This document shows positions 1 to 8,545 of a DNA stretch of 64,000 nt, piece after piece. The notes beneath the pieces are model-generated. The model had not been told where the DNA came from and made no database searches. It saw only the letters and a list, made by a program, of their open reading frames with translations. Each line of letters starts with the position of its first letter. The first letter of the stretch is position 1. Source of the stretch: Cupriavidus sp. P-10 (GTDB taxonomy: Bacteria; Pseudomonadota; Gammaproteobacteria; Burkholderiales; Burkholderiaceae); assembly GCF_003402535.2 (NCBI RefSeq), contig NZ_AP025171.1, positions 2,480,001-2,544,000 on the forward strand, read 5' to 3'. Position numbers and translations under genes: made by a program.

Positions 1-382
1 GCACGCCGTAGGCCACGCGCAGCACCAGCTGCGGCCCGTCGGGCAGGCCGCCCGCGGTCACCAGGATGCCCAGCACGATGGCGGCGGCACCGGCCAGCGC
101 GCCGGGGTGCGCCGGCACGCCGTAGTAGACGCGCACGCCACGGTAGATCATCAGCCAGCCGATGACGAAGGCGCCCGCGCCCGGCGTGCCCAGGTGGACC
201 GTGCCGCTGGCCGCGCTCAGCGCCAGCACCAGACCCGCGCCGGATGCCAGCACATGCCCTGACGCCCACAGGCGCCCCGCCTCGCTGGCACGCAGCGCGA
301 ACACCAGCCCCGCCGCGATCACCAGCGTGCTGCTGAAAAACACCATCATCACGACCGCAATGGTCTGCGGGTCCAGGTGCAC
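1..382 (-). CDS. Membrane protein, N-terminal part only (runs off the left edge)
   Basis: Reading leftward from a GTG at 380-382, the frame stays open to the window edge for about 127 residues. A GAGG Shine-Dalgarno lies 6 bases before the GTG, which is why I chose this start. The visible part is hydrophobic and contains about four membrane segments separated by short loops (for example VVMMVFFSSTLVIAAGLVFA near the N-terminus). N-terminal membrane modules of this kind often precede a GGDEF or other signalling output domain, but that output would lie outside the window. I therefore call it only a membrane protein with a possible sensor role. The open frames on the plus strand here are shadows. 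Confidence 0.55.
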   Translation of the reverse strand, partial: MHLDPQTIAVVMMVFFSSTLVIAAGLVFALRASEAGRLWASGHVLASGAGLVLALSAASGTVHLGTPGAGAFVIGWLMIYRGVRVYYGVPAHPGALAGAAAIVLGILVTAGGLPDGPQLVLRVAYGV

Positions 383-858
383 GGAGATCCTCAAGGAAGC
401 CGTCGCCTTGCCGTCAATCCGAGGGGCGGGACTGGGCCAAGGGACGGTCAGGGCACGCCGCGGCCAGCCATCGGCGCACGGCAAACGCGCATGATAGCCC
501 GCGCGCGCCGGCCGGTGGCACCCCCGTCAAGCCGGGGTCCCTCATCGCGGCGCGGTTGTGGTTTCGCCGCCGCTTGCGCTATGTCCTGCGGCTATGTCGC
601 ACTGGCGTTTTTATGCAACACCCTGGCCCGCCCTGAAGGATGCCTCTAACGACAACAGGCGCGTGCAAGCGGCTTGCGCGCCCCACCAGCCTCAGCATGC
701 GCCACATTGCCACCACGCAATCGCCACTCGCCCGCATGCAAGCGGAATTGAGGCCAAAGTTGCTCGCATTTGGTTAAGCAGGCACTGCACCGGCTGGATA
801 AAATCATGCGTTGCCTACCGCGCCGACCGCGCAAGAATCTCGCGTCAATACTGCATCA
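383..858. other. Intergenic stretch without a convincing gene
   Basis: Several open frames cross this stretch on both strands, but all are rich in Arg, Pro, Ala and Cys in the manner of GC-rich shadows. None has a ribosome binding site or recognisable domain. The base composition drops slightly around 690-830. It probably holds divergent promoters for the leftward membrane gene and the rightward small gene, but I cannot pick out clear -35/-10 pairs. Confidence 0.4.
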
Positions 859-1122
859 ATGACCCGCCCTGCTATCCCCGACCCTGGTATGACCGTTCCC
901 GCCCTCTCGCTTGGCGCCATCCTGGATGACCTGCGCAGCGCACCGCGCCCGCTGACATCCGCGGAGTACGCATATCTGGCGCACCTGCGGCAACGCATCG
1001 TCACCGGCGATGCCGACGTGTGGACCACGCTGGAGACCGCCGGCGTGCCATGCCGCGAACGCCGCCTGTCGCCCGAGGTGATGCAGGCGCTGACCGCGAT
1101 CGGCCACCTGCCGATGCACTGA
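859..1122 (+). CDS. Small hypothetical protein
   Basis: This frame encodes 87 residues from the ATG at 859. It could be 103 from the ATG at 811 or 77 from the ATG at 889, and none of the three has a strong ribosome binding site. The protein looks globular and soluble, with an acidic/hydrophobic core (LGAILDDLRSAPRPLTSAEY) and a Cys in VPCRERRLSPEV. It has no signal peptide or membrane segment. Amino-acid usage is that of a real protein rather than a shadow. I do not recognise a family and assign no function. Confidence 0.45.
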   Translation: MTRPAIPDPGMTVPALSLGAILDDLRSAPRPLTSAEYAYLAHLRQRIVTGDADVWTTLETAGVPCRERRLSPEVMQALTAIGHLPMH

Positions 1123-1324
1123 GCCCCCGCCGGCATCGCCATCTGATCGAGACCATTCCCCAGCTTATCTCGGAAGCTTCCTCGCCCTGCCCCCGTGCGC
1201 GCGCCGCTACGATCGGTTCACTTCGATCCACCGGCAACAGGCCGCGCACCCGGGGGCGAACATCCCCCCACCGCGCAACGGTGTCCCGCGCACCGCCAGT
1301 GCCCGTCCCGGCAATGGCACACGC

Positions 1325-1690
1325 ATGGCATCCCTCGTTCAGAACAGGCGCGTCAGCTTCCTCTCATTGCGCACCTTCGTCGCACTGATGCAGCACCGCG
1401 ACACCGCCCGCGCCGCGCAAGCGCTGGGCATCCAGACCCAAAGACTCCATTACCAGATCCGCGCGCTCGAGGCCGCGCTCGGTGCGCCGCTGTTCAGCGC
1501 GGGCAGCCCCAACTGGCTGCCGACGCCCACCGGCGTCAGGGCCTTGCCCAAGATCATGGCCATGCTGCACATCTGGGACCAGATCGAGCCGAACCCCTGC
1601 GCCAGGCGCAACAGCCGGCCGCCTCCGCCCGAGCCCAGTGACGCCGCGCGCCGCGGCCCGGCGTTCTGGGTCCGGCACGCGACGATGTAG
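1325..1690 (+). CDS. Stand-alone LysR-type helix-turn-helix protein (possibly truncated)
   Basis: Residues about 10-70 read as the N-terminal winged helix-turn-helix of a LysR-type regulator: FLSLRTFVALMQHRD, then ARAAQALGIQTQRLHYQIRALEAALGAPLF and a TPTG turn. LysR regulators are normally about 300 residues with a periplasmic-binding-like effector domain. Here the protein ends at 121 residues in a low-complexity Arg/Pro/Ala tail, with no effector domain in any frame downstream. It is either a genuine DNA-binding-only protein or a remnant after deletion. It converges on the methyltransferase gene 11 bases away and lies near the sulfur island, where LysR proteins (CysB, Cbl, SsuR) are the usual regulators, but no direct link is visible. 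Confidence 0.55.
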   Translation: MASLVQNRRVSFLSLRTFVALMQHRDTARAAQALGIQTQRLHYQIRALEAALGAPLFSAGSPNWLPTPTGVRALPKIMAMLHIWDQIEPNPCARRNSRPPPPEPSDAARRGPAFWVRHATM

Positions 1691-1701
1691 CGCGGCGCGA
1701 C

Positions 1702-2472
1702 TCAGTCCAGCCGTTCGCAGCTGTAGGCTTCGGTGCAATAGGGAAAGGCGACCTCCTGCCGCCCGGCGAGCGCCGGGTGGCCATCGACGACAACCTGCAG
1801 CGCGGCGCGCACGCGCTCCTGTTCGGCGCCAGGCAGCGAGGCAATGAAGCTCACCGACATCACCCGATCGACGATCACCTGCTGCGGCGGGCCCGCGTGC
1901 GTGTACGGCAAGCTGTGCAGCGCCAGCGGGCCGAAGCCCTCGGCCGGAAAGACCCGCTTCCAGTCGCCCTTGTAGAAGCGCGGCGCGTCGCCTTCGTACG
2001 GCGTCATGATCGCGGTCAGCTGGGCGACCCAATCCACGCTCTCATCGCGTACGTTCCAGACCAGTCCAAGCCGGCCGCCCGGCCGCAGCACGCGCCGGAT
2101 CTCGGCCAGGGCACGGTCGTTGGCAAACCAGTGGAACGCCTGCGCGCAGACCACGGCATCGACGCTGGCATCGGGCAAGGGGATGGATTCGGCGCTGCCT
2201 GCCAGCGCCTGCACGGCTGGCAGCGCAGTGGCCAGCTGCGCGCGCATCTGGGCCACCGGCTCCACCGCGATCACGGCGGCGCCGGTTTCGGCCAGCCGGC
2301 GCGTGAACTTGCCGGTGCCGGCGCCTAGGTCCAGCGCCGTGCGGCCCGGGCCGAGGCCCAGCGAGGCACGGAGCCAGTCAGCGATGGCTGCGGGATATTC
2401 GGGGCGTCCGCGCGCGTAGGTATCGGCCTGGCTGGCGAATCCCTGCGCGGCGGCCTGGTGGATGGCGGTCAT
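1702..2472 (-). CDS. Class I SAM-dependent methyltransferase
   Basis: The protein has 256 residues. The SAM-binding motif I, ALDLGAGTGKFTRRL, lies at about residues 45-60. It is followed by the acidic motif II (IAVEP), a motif around AQAFHWF and the motif IV region (LRPGGRLGLVWNV), which is the order expected of the Methyltransf_11 type. It is cytoplasmic, with no signal peptide. The substrate cannot be deduced; relatives methylate small molecules or quinone-type intermediates. It is transcribed in the same direction as the ABC importer upstream of it on the minus strand, from which it is separated by 55 bases, so it might be co-transcribed with it. Confidence 0.85.
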   Translation of the reverse strand: MTAIHQAAAQGFASQADTYARGRPEYPAAIADWLRASLGLGPGRTALDLGAGTGKFTRRLAETGAAVIAVEPVAQMRAQLATALPAVQALAGSAESIPLPDASVDAVVCAQAFHWFANDRALAEIRRVLRPGGRLGLVWNVRDESVDWVAQLTAIMTPYEGDAPRFYKGDWKRVFPAEGFGPLALHSLPYTHAGPPQQVIVDRVMSVSFIASLPGAEQERVRAALQVVVDGHPALAGRQEVAFPYCTEAYSCERLD

Positions 2473-2527
2473 GGCGGCTCCGGTTGGCTTACCGGTGCCG
2501 TAGGCTACGCCTGAAGCCCGCGCGGGG

Positions 2528-3439
2528 CTAGTGCTGCATGCCCCAGCGGCGCACCGTGAGGCGCTCCAGCGTGGTGAAGACCAGCCCCTCGACCAGCAGC
2601 CCGATCAGGATCACCGCCGCCAGCCCCGCGAACACGCGGTCGGTGTAGAGCTCGTTGCGGTTCTGGAAGATAAACCAGCCCAGCCCGCCCTTGCCCGACG
2701 ACGCGCCGAACACCAGCTCGGCCGCGATCAGCGTGCGCCAGGCAAAGGCCCAGCCGATCTTCAGGCCCGACAGGATTGCAGGCAGCGCGGCGGGCACCAG
2801 TACCAGCGCGACAAAGCGCGGCCCGCGCAGGCCATAGTTGCGCCCGGCCATGCGCAGCGTCTGCGGCACCGCCTGGAAACCGGCATACATGTTCAGCGCC
2901 AGCGGCCACAGCACCGAGTGGACCAGCACGAACACCAGGCTCTTGGTGCCCAGCCCGAACCACAGCAGCGCCAGCGGCAGCAGCGCGATCGCCGGGAGCG
3001 GGTTGAACATGGCGGTGAGCGTGTCCAGCACATCGCGGCCGAAGCGCGTCGATACCGCCAGCGACGTCAGCACGAACGCCAGCACGATGCCAGCGGCATA
3101 GCCGCGCAGCAGCACCGACAACGACACCGCCGCCTTACCCGGCAGTTCGCCGCTGGCCACGTCCTGCACGAAGGCGCGCAGGGTCGCCAGGAAGGTCGGC
3201 ATCAGCAGGTCGTTGTCCTGCACGCGCGCCACGATCTCCCACACCAGGGCCAGCGCCAGCAGGATCACGGCCTTGCGCAGCCAGCCGTGCTGCCACAGCC
3301 GTTGCTGCCACGGCAGCGCGCGCGCCAGCGGCGCTTCGGTGAAGGGTTCGATGTCGCGCTCGTATTCCGGGCGCACCGGCGGCCGGAAGTCGGGGCGAAG
3401 CTCGGGCGCCTCGGGGAGCGCCAGGGTGGATTGGGTCAT
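2528..3439 (-). CDS. ABC transporter permease, SsuC/TauC type
   Basis: This 303-residue inner-membrane protein has about six transmembrane helices after a polar N-terminus of some 65 residues. The binding-protein-dependent transport motif is visible around residues 195-250 (RNYGLRGPRFVALVLVPAALP, then GLKIGWAFAWRTLIAAELV). This EAA-loop arrangement is characteristic of permeases for sulfonates, taurine, nitrate and related anions. It is the last gene of the unit dioxygenase, binding protein, ATPase, permease, 27 bases after the ATPase. Co-location with a TauD/TfdA dioxygenase and a sulfite dehydrogenase argues for an organosulfonate or sulfate-ester substrate; the exact substrate is unknown. 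Confidence 0.88.
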   Translation of the reverse strand: MTQSTLALPEAPELRPDFRPPVRPEYERDIEPFTEAPLARALPWQQRLWQHGWLRKAVILLALALVWEIVARVQDNDLLMPTFLATLRAFVQDVASGELPGKAAVSLSVLLRGYAAGIVLAFVLTSLAVSTRFGRDVLDTLTAMFNPLPAIALLPLALLWFGLGTKSLVFVLVHSVLWPLALNMYAGFQAVPQTLRMAGRNYGLRGPRFVALVLVPAALPAILSGLKIGWAFAWRTLIAAELVFGASSGKGGLGWFIFQNRNELYTDRVFAGLAAVILIGLLVEGLVFTTLERLTVRRWGMQH

Positions 3440-3466
3440 GATTTGTCTATTGCGGCAGTCGGCTTG

Positions 3467-4318
3467 CTAGCGACCAGCGGCGCTGCGCGCGCGCGGCGGC
3501 TGCGCCTCGGCGGCCGGCTCGCCGAACAGCATGGTGTGGATGCGTTGCGCGGCGGCCTGGAACTCCGCGCCGCCCTGGCTGGCCAGGCTGAACTGGTGGC
3601 TGTTGAGTTCGGCGCGCACGCGGCCCGGGTGCGGCGACAGCAGCAGGATGCGGCTGCCCACCACCAGCGCTTCTTCGATCGAATGCGTGACGAACAGCAG
3701 CGTAAAGCCCGCGTCGTCCCACAGCGCCAGCAGCTCTTCCTGCATGCGCCGGCGCGTCAGCGCGTCGAGCGCGGCGAAGGGCTCATCCATCAGCAGCACC
3801 TTGGGCCGCATCGCCAACGCCCGTGCGATCGCCACGCGCTGCTTCATGCCGCCAGACAGCGTATGCGGGTAGGCATCGGCAAAATCGGCCAGCCCCACCT
3901 TCTCCAGGCTGTCGAGCGCGCGCTCGCGCGCTTCGGCGCGCGACAGGCCGCGCGCCTGCCGCAGCGGGAACATCACGTTCTGCACCACGGTCTTCCACGG
4001 CGGCAGCTGGTCGAACTCCTGGAACACCACGATGCGGTCCGGACCGGGCTGCTGCACGCGCTGCCCCTCCAGCCGGATCTCGCCCTCGGCGGGCGCGACG
4101 AAGCCGGCCACCGCCTTGAGCAGCGTCGATTTGCCGCAGCCCGACGGCCCCAGCAGCACGAAGCGGTCGCCCGCATGCACGTCAAAGCTGACCTGGTGCG
4201 TGGCGCGCACGATGCGCTCGGGCGTGCGGTACTCAAGCGACACGCCGTCAATCTGAAGCAACGGCGGGAGAAGCGGCGTGGCCCGGTCGGGCACCACGCG
4301 CAGGCTGTGCGTGGCCAT
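3467..4318 (-). CDS. ABC transporter ATP-binding protein, SsuB/TauB type
   Basis: This 283-residue ATPase energises the importer encoded around it. Visible motifs in order are Walker A GPSGCGKST (about residue 58), a Q-loop (VVFQEFDQLPPWKT), the ABC signature LSGGMKQR, Walker B VLLMDEPF with the D-loop ALDALT, and the switch histidine in VTHSIEEA. The IEEA after the switch is typical of the nitrate/sulfonate/taurine subfamily. Its start lies 2 bases beyond the stop of the binding-protein gene, so translation is probably coupled. Confidence 0.92.
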   Translation of the reverse strand: MATHSLRVVPDRATPLLPPLLQIDGVSLEYRTPERIVRATHQVSFDVHAGDRFVLLGPSGCGKSTLLKAVAGFVAPAEGEIRLEGQRVQQPGPDRIVVFQEFDQLPPWKTVVQNVMFPLRQARGLSRAEARERALDSLEKVGLADFADAYPHTLSGGMKQRVAIARALAMRPKVLLMDEPFAALDALTRRRMQEELLALWDDAGFTLLFVTHSIEEALVVGSRILLLSPHPGRVRAELNSHQFSLASQGGAEFQAAAQRIHTMLFGEPAAEAQPPRARSAAGR

Positions 4319-4320
4319 GG

Positions 4321-5331
4321 TCAGCTCCCCTGCGCGGTGACCGGATCCTGGAAGAAATAATCCTGCCAGGACTTCGGCTGGTTGCGGATCGCGCCGACGC
4401 GGTGCATGAACGACGCCAACGCAAAGGTGTTCTGCGGCGCCACCTTGAACTGCACCTGCGGGTTCTTCAGCACGCGCACCAGCAATGCGCGGTCAGTCTT
4501 GGCCTTGGTCTGGCGCAGGTAGATGTCGGCGGCGGCCTCAGGATTGGCGGTGGCGTACGCAGCCGCTTCGGCGAGCGCATCGACGAAGGCGCGGTACGTC
4601 TTGGGGTTCTCGTTGCGGAACTTCTCGGTCGCGTACAGCACGGTGGACGAACTCGGGCCACCCAGCACGTCATACGAATTCAGCACGATGCGCGCGTTCG
4701 GATTGCCGGCCAGTTCCTGCTCCTGGAACGGCGGGTTGCCGAAATGCCCGGTGATTTCCGTGCCGCCCGAGATGATCGCGGCAGCGGCATCGGGATGCGG
4801 CACCGCCACGGTCCACTTGTCGAGCCGGTTGTACTCCTTGTCGCCCCACTGCCTGGCCGCAGCAAGTTGCAACACGCGCGACTGCACCGACACGCCCACC
4901 GCCGGCAAGGCGATGCGGTCCTTCTCGGTGAAGTCGGCAATGGTCTTCACCCTGGGGTTGTTGCTGACCAGGTAGTACGGGAAGTTGCCCAGCGAGGCCA
5001 CGCCGCGCACATTCTGCTTGCCATGGGTGCGGTCCCACAGCGTCAGCAGCGGGCCGACACCGGCGCCGGCGATATCGATCGCGCCGGACAGCAGCGCGTC
5101 ATTGACCGCGGCGCCACCGGACAGCTGGGTCCATTCGACCTTGACGTCGACGCCCTGCTGCTTGCCGTGCTTCTCGATCAGTTGCTGGTCGCGCGCCACA
5201 TTGAGCAGCAGGTAGACCACGCCGAACTGCTCGGCGATGCGCAGCTTGCCTTCGGCGTGCGCGCCACCGGAAATCGCCAGGCCGGCGCTCAGCGCGAGCA
5301 GGCCCAGCTTGCGGGAAAAACGTTGGAACAT
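4321..5331 (-). CDS. Sulfonate/taurine-type ABC substrate-binding protein
   Basis: I chose the ATG at 5331, giving 336 residues, because it is preceded by a CCGGAG ribosome binding site and begins a clear Sec signal peptide (positive MFQRFSRK, hydrophobic core, cleavage near AHA-EG). The mature part has the NMT1/SsuA-like fold: KLRIAEQFGVVYLLLN, then a hinge region with LLSGAIDIAGAGVGPLL. It should be periplasmic and deliver substrate to the adjoining permease and ATPase. The longer frame to 5391 only adds implausible residues upstream of the signal peptide. Ligand unknown; an organosulfur anion is favoured by context. Confidence 0.88.
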   Translation of the reverse strand: MFQRFSRKLGLLALSAGLAISGGAHAEGKLRIAEQFGVVYLLLNVARDQQLIEKHGKQQGVDVKVEWTQLSGGAAVNDALLSGAIDIAGAGVGPLLTLWDRTHGKQNVRGVASLGNFPYYLVSNNPRVKTIADFTEKDRIALPAVGVSVQSRVLQLAAARQWGDKEYNRLDKWTVAVPHPDAAAAIISGGTEITGHFGNPPFQEQELAGNPNARIVLNSYDVLGGPSSSTVLYATEKFRNENPKTYRAFVDALAEAAAYATANPEAAADIYLRQTKAKTDRALLVRVLKNPQVQFKVAPQNTFALASFMHRVGAIRNQPKSWQDYFFQDPVTAQGS

Positions 5332-5409
5332 GAATGAACTCCGGAGAATCGTGGAAGGGACGCACGCGGCTTGCGCGCGCCCGGGATGCATGGCGAAGCG
5401 ATTGCCGCG

Positions 5410-6336
5410 TCAGCGCGGCACGTCGCCCTCGATGGTGGTGCGGTACATCACGCGGCGCAGGTGGTCCGGACAGCCCGCGGCCAGGTGCAGCAGCGAGCGG
5501 TTGTCCCAGAACACCAGGTCATGCGGCTGCCACTGGTGGCGATAGACGTGTTCGGGCCTGACGCTGTGCGCGAACAGCTGGTCGAGCAGGTCGCGGCTTT
5601 CGTCTTCGGGCAGGCCGGTGATGCGCGTGGTGAAGTGCTCGCTGACGAAGAGCGCCTTGCGGCCGGTTTCAGGATGGGTGCGCACCACCGGCTGCAGTTC
5701 CGGCTTGACCTGCGCGATCTGCTCGGGCGTCAGGTTGGGGCGCCACGGGCTGCGCTGCTGCAGCTCGGCATAGCGCGCCAGGTAGGTGTGCTCGGCCTGC
5801 CGGCCGTCGACGGCCCGCTGCAGTTCGGCGGGCAAGGTGTCCCACGCCAGGTGCATGTTGGCGAACAGCGTATCGCCGCCTTCGGCGGGCAGTTCGCGCG
5901 CATGCAGCAGCGAGCCGAGGCTCGGCTTGTCCTTGTACGACAGGTCTGAATGCCAGAAGTGGCCGGCGTCGCCGAGCCCGATCGGCTTGCCGTCCTCGAC
6001 CACATTGGACACCACCAGCACTTCGGGATGGCCAGCCAGCTGGAACTGGTGCAGCACGTGGATCTGCAAAGGACCGAAGCGGCGGCTGAAGTCGATCTGC
6101 TGCGCCGGGGTGATCTGCTGGTCGCGGAACACCACCACGTGGTAGTCGAGGTGGGCACGATGGATGCGCGCGAAATCGCTGCCGGACAGCGGGCGGGACA
6201 AATCGAGGCCGAGCACCTCGGCGCCCAGCGGCGCGTCCAGCGCGCGGATCTCGAAATCCTGGCCGGCATCGATGACGGCGGAAGGCGGTGCGCTATGCTG
6301 GCGCGAAACTGTGGCGTGGGCGGTGGCGGTCGTCAT
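5410..6336 (-). CDS. TauD/TfdA-family Fe(II)/2-oxoglutarate dioxygenase
   Basis: The start at 6336 gives 308 residues. The iron-binding facial triad is visible as WHSDLSY (His129, Asp131) and a distal LLHLAAG (His284), with Arg299 in MYRT as the expected 2-oxoglutarate ligand. Enzymes of this family hydroxylate the carbon next to a sulfonate, sulfate ester or ether; taurine dioxygenase releases sulfite in this way. The gene leads a minus-strand unit with its own ABC importer (78-base gap to the binding-protein gene) and sits behind a sulfite dehydrogenase operon. This fits a sulfite-releasing desulfonation pathway. It could equally act on a sulfate ester or a phenoxy-type compound. Confidence 0.85.
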   Translation of the reverse strand: MTTATAHATVSRQHSAPPSAVIDAGQDFEIRALDAPLGAEVLGLDLSRPLSGSDFARIHRAHLDYHVVVFRDQQITPAQQIDFSRRFGPLQIHVLHQFQLAGHPEVLVVSNVVEDGKPIGLGDAGHFWHSDLSYKDKPSLGSLLHARELPAEGGDTLFANMHLAWDTLPAELQRAVDGRQAEHTYLARYAELQQRSPWRPNLTPEQIAQVKPELQPVVRTHPETGRKALFVSEHFTTRITGLPEDESRDLLDQLFAHSVRPEHVYRHQWQPHDLVFWDNRSLLHLAAGCPDHLRRVMYRTTIEGDVPR

Positions 6337-6443
6337 GGCGAGCTCTGGCAATTCGGGGAGAAGCCTGCGCGGCAGCGGATGCCGCGTACAAGCCCGCACT
6401 GTAGAGAGCCGCCCCAAGCACGGTCAACGAATCAAATCGCTGG

Positions 6444-6470
6444 CGCTTATCCGCTTATCGCATATCCATG
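6444..6470 (-). promoter_or_regulatory. Candidate sulfur-regulator site upstream of the dioxygenase
   Basis: On the plus strand this stretch contains three spaced near-repeats, CGCTTATC, CGCTTATC and CGCATATCC, ending in ATATCCATG at 6462-6470. It lies about 110-135 bases upstream of the dioxygenase start. Direct-repeat AT-rich half-sites are typical of LysR-type activators of sulfonate genes (CysB, Cbl, SsuR), but assignment to such a protein is inference. Related ATATCCA elements occur before two other sulfur genes in the window. Confidence 0.35.
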
Positions 6471-6496
6471 TCTGCACATTTGATTCGGGCGCACAT

Positions 6497-7081
6497 TCAC
6501 GGCTTGCCGGGGCAGCCGCTGCGGCATGGCACGTTGGCGGTGTCCGGCCGCGCGTCGGCGACGAAGCCGTCGCGGTTGGGCATCTTCACCTGTGGCAGCG
6601 TGCGCGCGTCCAGCACCGCGTCGGCGGGCACGATGCCGTTCTTGTGCAGCAGCCACGCGGTGACCGCATAGACGTCATCGGCGGCGAGGCTCTGCGGCGC
6701 GTTGTAGGGCATGGCGCGCTGGATAAAGTCGAACACCGTTGCCGCATAGGGCCAGAAGCTGCCGATGGTCTTGACCGGCTCCTTGCCCTGCGCGGCGTCC
6801 TTGAGCGTGCCCTGCCCGCCCACCAGCCTGTCGGCGGGCTTGCCTTCGCCATTGGCGCCGTGGCATGCGGCACAGTGCTGCGCATAGACCTGCGCGCCCT
6901 GCACGACCGTGCCGCGGCCAGGCGGCAGGCCCGCGCCGTCTGGCGTCACATCGATATTCCACGCGGCGAGATCGCGGCCGGTGGCGGCACGGCCCACGCC
7001 ATAGGTCTGCGCGCCCACCGGCATCGTCGCTGTGGCAAGCGCAACTGCCACGGCCATGCAGAAGACGCTAGGCGCGCGCAT
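6497..7081 (-). CDS. SoxD/SorB-type c-type cytochrome, partner of sulfite dehydrogenase
   Basis: Starting at the ATG at 7081 the protein has 194 residues. It has a signal peptide (hydrophobic stretch to VGAQ), one heme-binding motif CAACH (Cys70, Cys73, His74) and a likely distal Met in QRAMPYNAPQSL. It should be periplasmic and accept electrons from the molybdoenzyme encoded just upstream, passing them to the respiratory chain. Its start overlaps the end of the molybdoenzyme gene by 14 bases, so the two are translationally coupled. The longer upstream open frame is a shadow of the molybdoenzyme gene. SoxD proteins may carry two hemes; only one CxxCH is present here, as in SorB. Confidence 0.85.
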   Translation of the reverse strand: MRAPSVFCMAVAVALATATMPVGAQTYGVGRAATGRDLAAWNIDVTPDGAGLPPGRGTVVQGAQVYAQHCAACHGANGEGKPADRLVGGQGTLKDAAQGKEPVKTIGSFWPYAATVFDFIQRAMPYNAPQSLAADDVYAVTAWLLHKNGIVPADAVLDARTLPQVKMPNRDGFVADARPDTANVPCRSGCPGKP

Positions 7082-8309
7082 TGGCAATACTCCCGTCAGC
7101 GGCCACGCGCCAGCGCTGGATCGCGTTGTAGTGGTAGGTAGAAGATACGCCGCGCGCCGCCACCAGTTGGTCAGGCGTCGGTTGCACGTTGCCCGCTTCG
7201 TCAATGGCGCGGCTTTCCAGCGAAGCCGCCCCCCCATCCCAGCGCCATGGCAGCCGGAAGCGCACCAGCGCGCGGTCCAGCACCGGCTCCTGCAACTGTG
7301 CTTCGCGCCAGCTGCGGCCGCCGTCGACCGATACCTCGACGCGCCGGATGCGTCCGTGGCCGGACCATGCGATGCCGGAGATCTCGTAGAAGCCACGCTC
7401 GCGCAGCTTGTGGTCAGGCGCGGGAAAGGTGATCACGGACTTCACGTCCATCAGGAACGTGAACTGCCGCGCGCTGCCGTCGGGCAGCGAATCGGTGTAC
7501 TTGGAGGTTTCTTCGCGCGACATGAACGGGGCGCGGCCCAGCTTCAGCCGGCGCAGCCACTTGATGCTCATGTTGCCCTCGTAGCCCGGCAGGAACAGCC
7601 GCAGCGGATAACCGTGCTCGGGCCGCAGCCGTTCGCCGTTCTGCGCGTACACCAGCAGCGCGTCTTCCATCGCCTTGGCCAGCGGCACGCTGCGCGTCAT
7701 GGCCGCGCTGTCGGCGCCTTCGGCGAGCACCCATGCGGCATCGGGCGATACGCCTACTTCGTCCAGCACCACCGACAACGGCACGCCGGTCCATTCGCAA
7801 CACGACAGCAGGCCGTGGCTGATCTGCACGGATCTGGCGGCCGGCGCTTTCCACTCGCGCCCGGTATTGCCCGAGCACTCCAGGAAATGGATGCGCGACA
7901 CCGACGGCAGGCGCACCAGGTCGTCCATGGTGAAGATGCGTGGCCGCGCCACGAGTCCATGGACGGCAAGCCGGTGCTGCGCGGGATCGATCTGCGGGAT
8001 GCCGGCGTGGTGGCGCTCGAACACCAGCCCGGTCGGCGTGATGATGCCGTGCAGGTCCTGCAGCGGCGTCATCGATGAATTGGCGCCGGGCAGCGGTGCC
8101 GCGCTGCGGCTGCGGCGCACCACGTTCTTCTCGAACGGGGACGGTTCGCCATAGGGATGCCACAGCACCGGCTCGCCGGGCGTGCGCGTCCAGGGGGGCA
8201 CGGTCAGCGGCTCCGCACGCGCTGCGGTGACGGCCCCCGCAGCGGCGGCTCCGAATACGGCGCCGCGCCGCAGGAAGCGCCGGCGGCCGCCGGCAAGTTG
8301 GTCGCTCAT
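7068..8309 (-). CDS. soxC: SoxC/SorA-type sulfite dehydrogenase, molybdopterin subunit
   Basis: I place the start at 8309, giving 413 residues, because the N-terminus is then a twin-arginine signal (GGRRRFLRRGAVFGAAAAGA). The expected Mo-ligating cysteine is Cys145 in FLECSGN. The GYEGNMSIKWLRRLKLG segment, the REETSKYTD segment and the C-terminal dimerisation domain (WSGHGRIRRVEVSVDGG) match the SoxC branch of the sulfite oxidase family. Known members oxidise sulfite or protein-bound sulfane sulfur in the periplasm and hand electrons to a cytochrome c. There are no other sox genes here. Flanking dioxygenases that release sulfite make a SorA-like detoxifying and energy-conserving role more likely, so the symbol sorA would also be defensible. 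Confidence 0.85.
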   Translation of the reverse strand: MSDQLAGGRRRFLRRGAVFGAAAAGAVTAARAEPLTVPPWTRTPGEPVLWHPYGEPSPFEKNVVRRSRSAAPLPGANSSMTPLQDLHGIITPTGLVFERHHAGIPQIDPAQHRLAVHGLVARPRIFTMDDLVRLPSVSRIHFLECSGNTGREWKAPAARSVQISHGLLSCCEWTGVPLSVVLDEVGVSPDAAWVLAEGADSAAMTRSVPLAKAMEDALLVYAQNGERLRPEHGYPLRLFLPGYEGNMSIKWLRRLKLGRAPFMSREETSKYTDSLPDGSARQFTFLMDVKSVITFPAPDHKLRERGFYEISGIAWSGHGRIRRVEVSVDGGRSWREAQLQEPVLDRALVRFRLPWRWDGGAASLESRAIDEAGNVQPTPDQLVAARGVSSTYHYNAIQRWRVAADGSIANARA

Positions 8310-8446
8310 GATGAAGGCGTCGCAGGCGAAATGCGCCTGCCGGGGATCGAAAGCGCTGACTGTAGGACACGGGCCTGCCTCGGCAAACGAAGAAGATCGC
8401 ATGCCGATATGCCGGCGCTGCACGGCCTTGCACCAGGGTGCGCCAT

Positions 8447-8470
8447 ATGCGCCGAGCCGATATCCAATGC
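8447..8470 (+). promoter_or_regulatory. Candidate sulfur-regulator site in the divergent promoter
   Basis: The 236-base space between the leftward sulfite dehydrogenase and the rightward ABC binding protein contains GCCATATGCGCCG followed by CGATATCCAATGC (8458-8470). A further ATATGCCGGCG occurs at 8407-8417. The ATATCCAATGC core is nearly the same as the elements at 6462-6470 and 13230-13241. Placement between divergent sulfur transcripts suggests an activator site; the binding protein is unknown. Confidence 0.35.
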
Positions 8471-8545
8471 CGGAATCATTCGTTCAGGTGCGCGCGCGGC
8501 GCCGCTTATCGTGGAGCCGTCCTCCACTTCGAGAAGGTCTGCACG

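Noticed and set aside
2531..4360. A 609-codon plus-strand frame over the first ABC permease and ATPase genes
   Set aside because: Covers two genuine minus-strand genes and has no recognisable motif.
7068..8309. A complete Sox thiosulfate-oxidation system
   Set aside because: Only SoxC/SoxD-like genes are present; soxXA, soxYZ and soxB are absent from the window.
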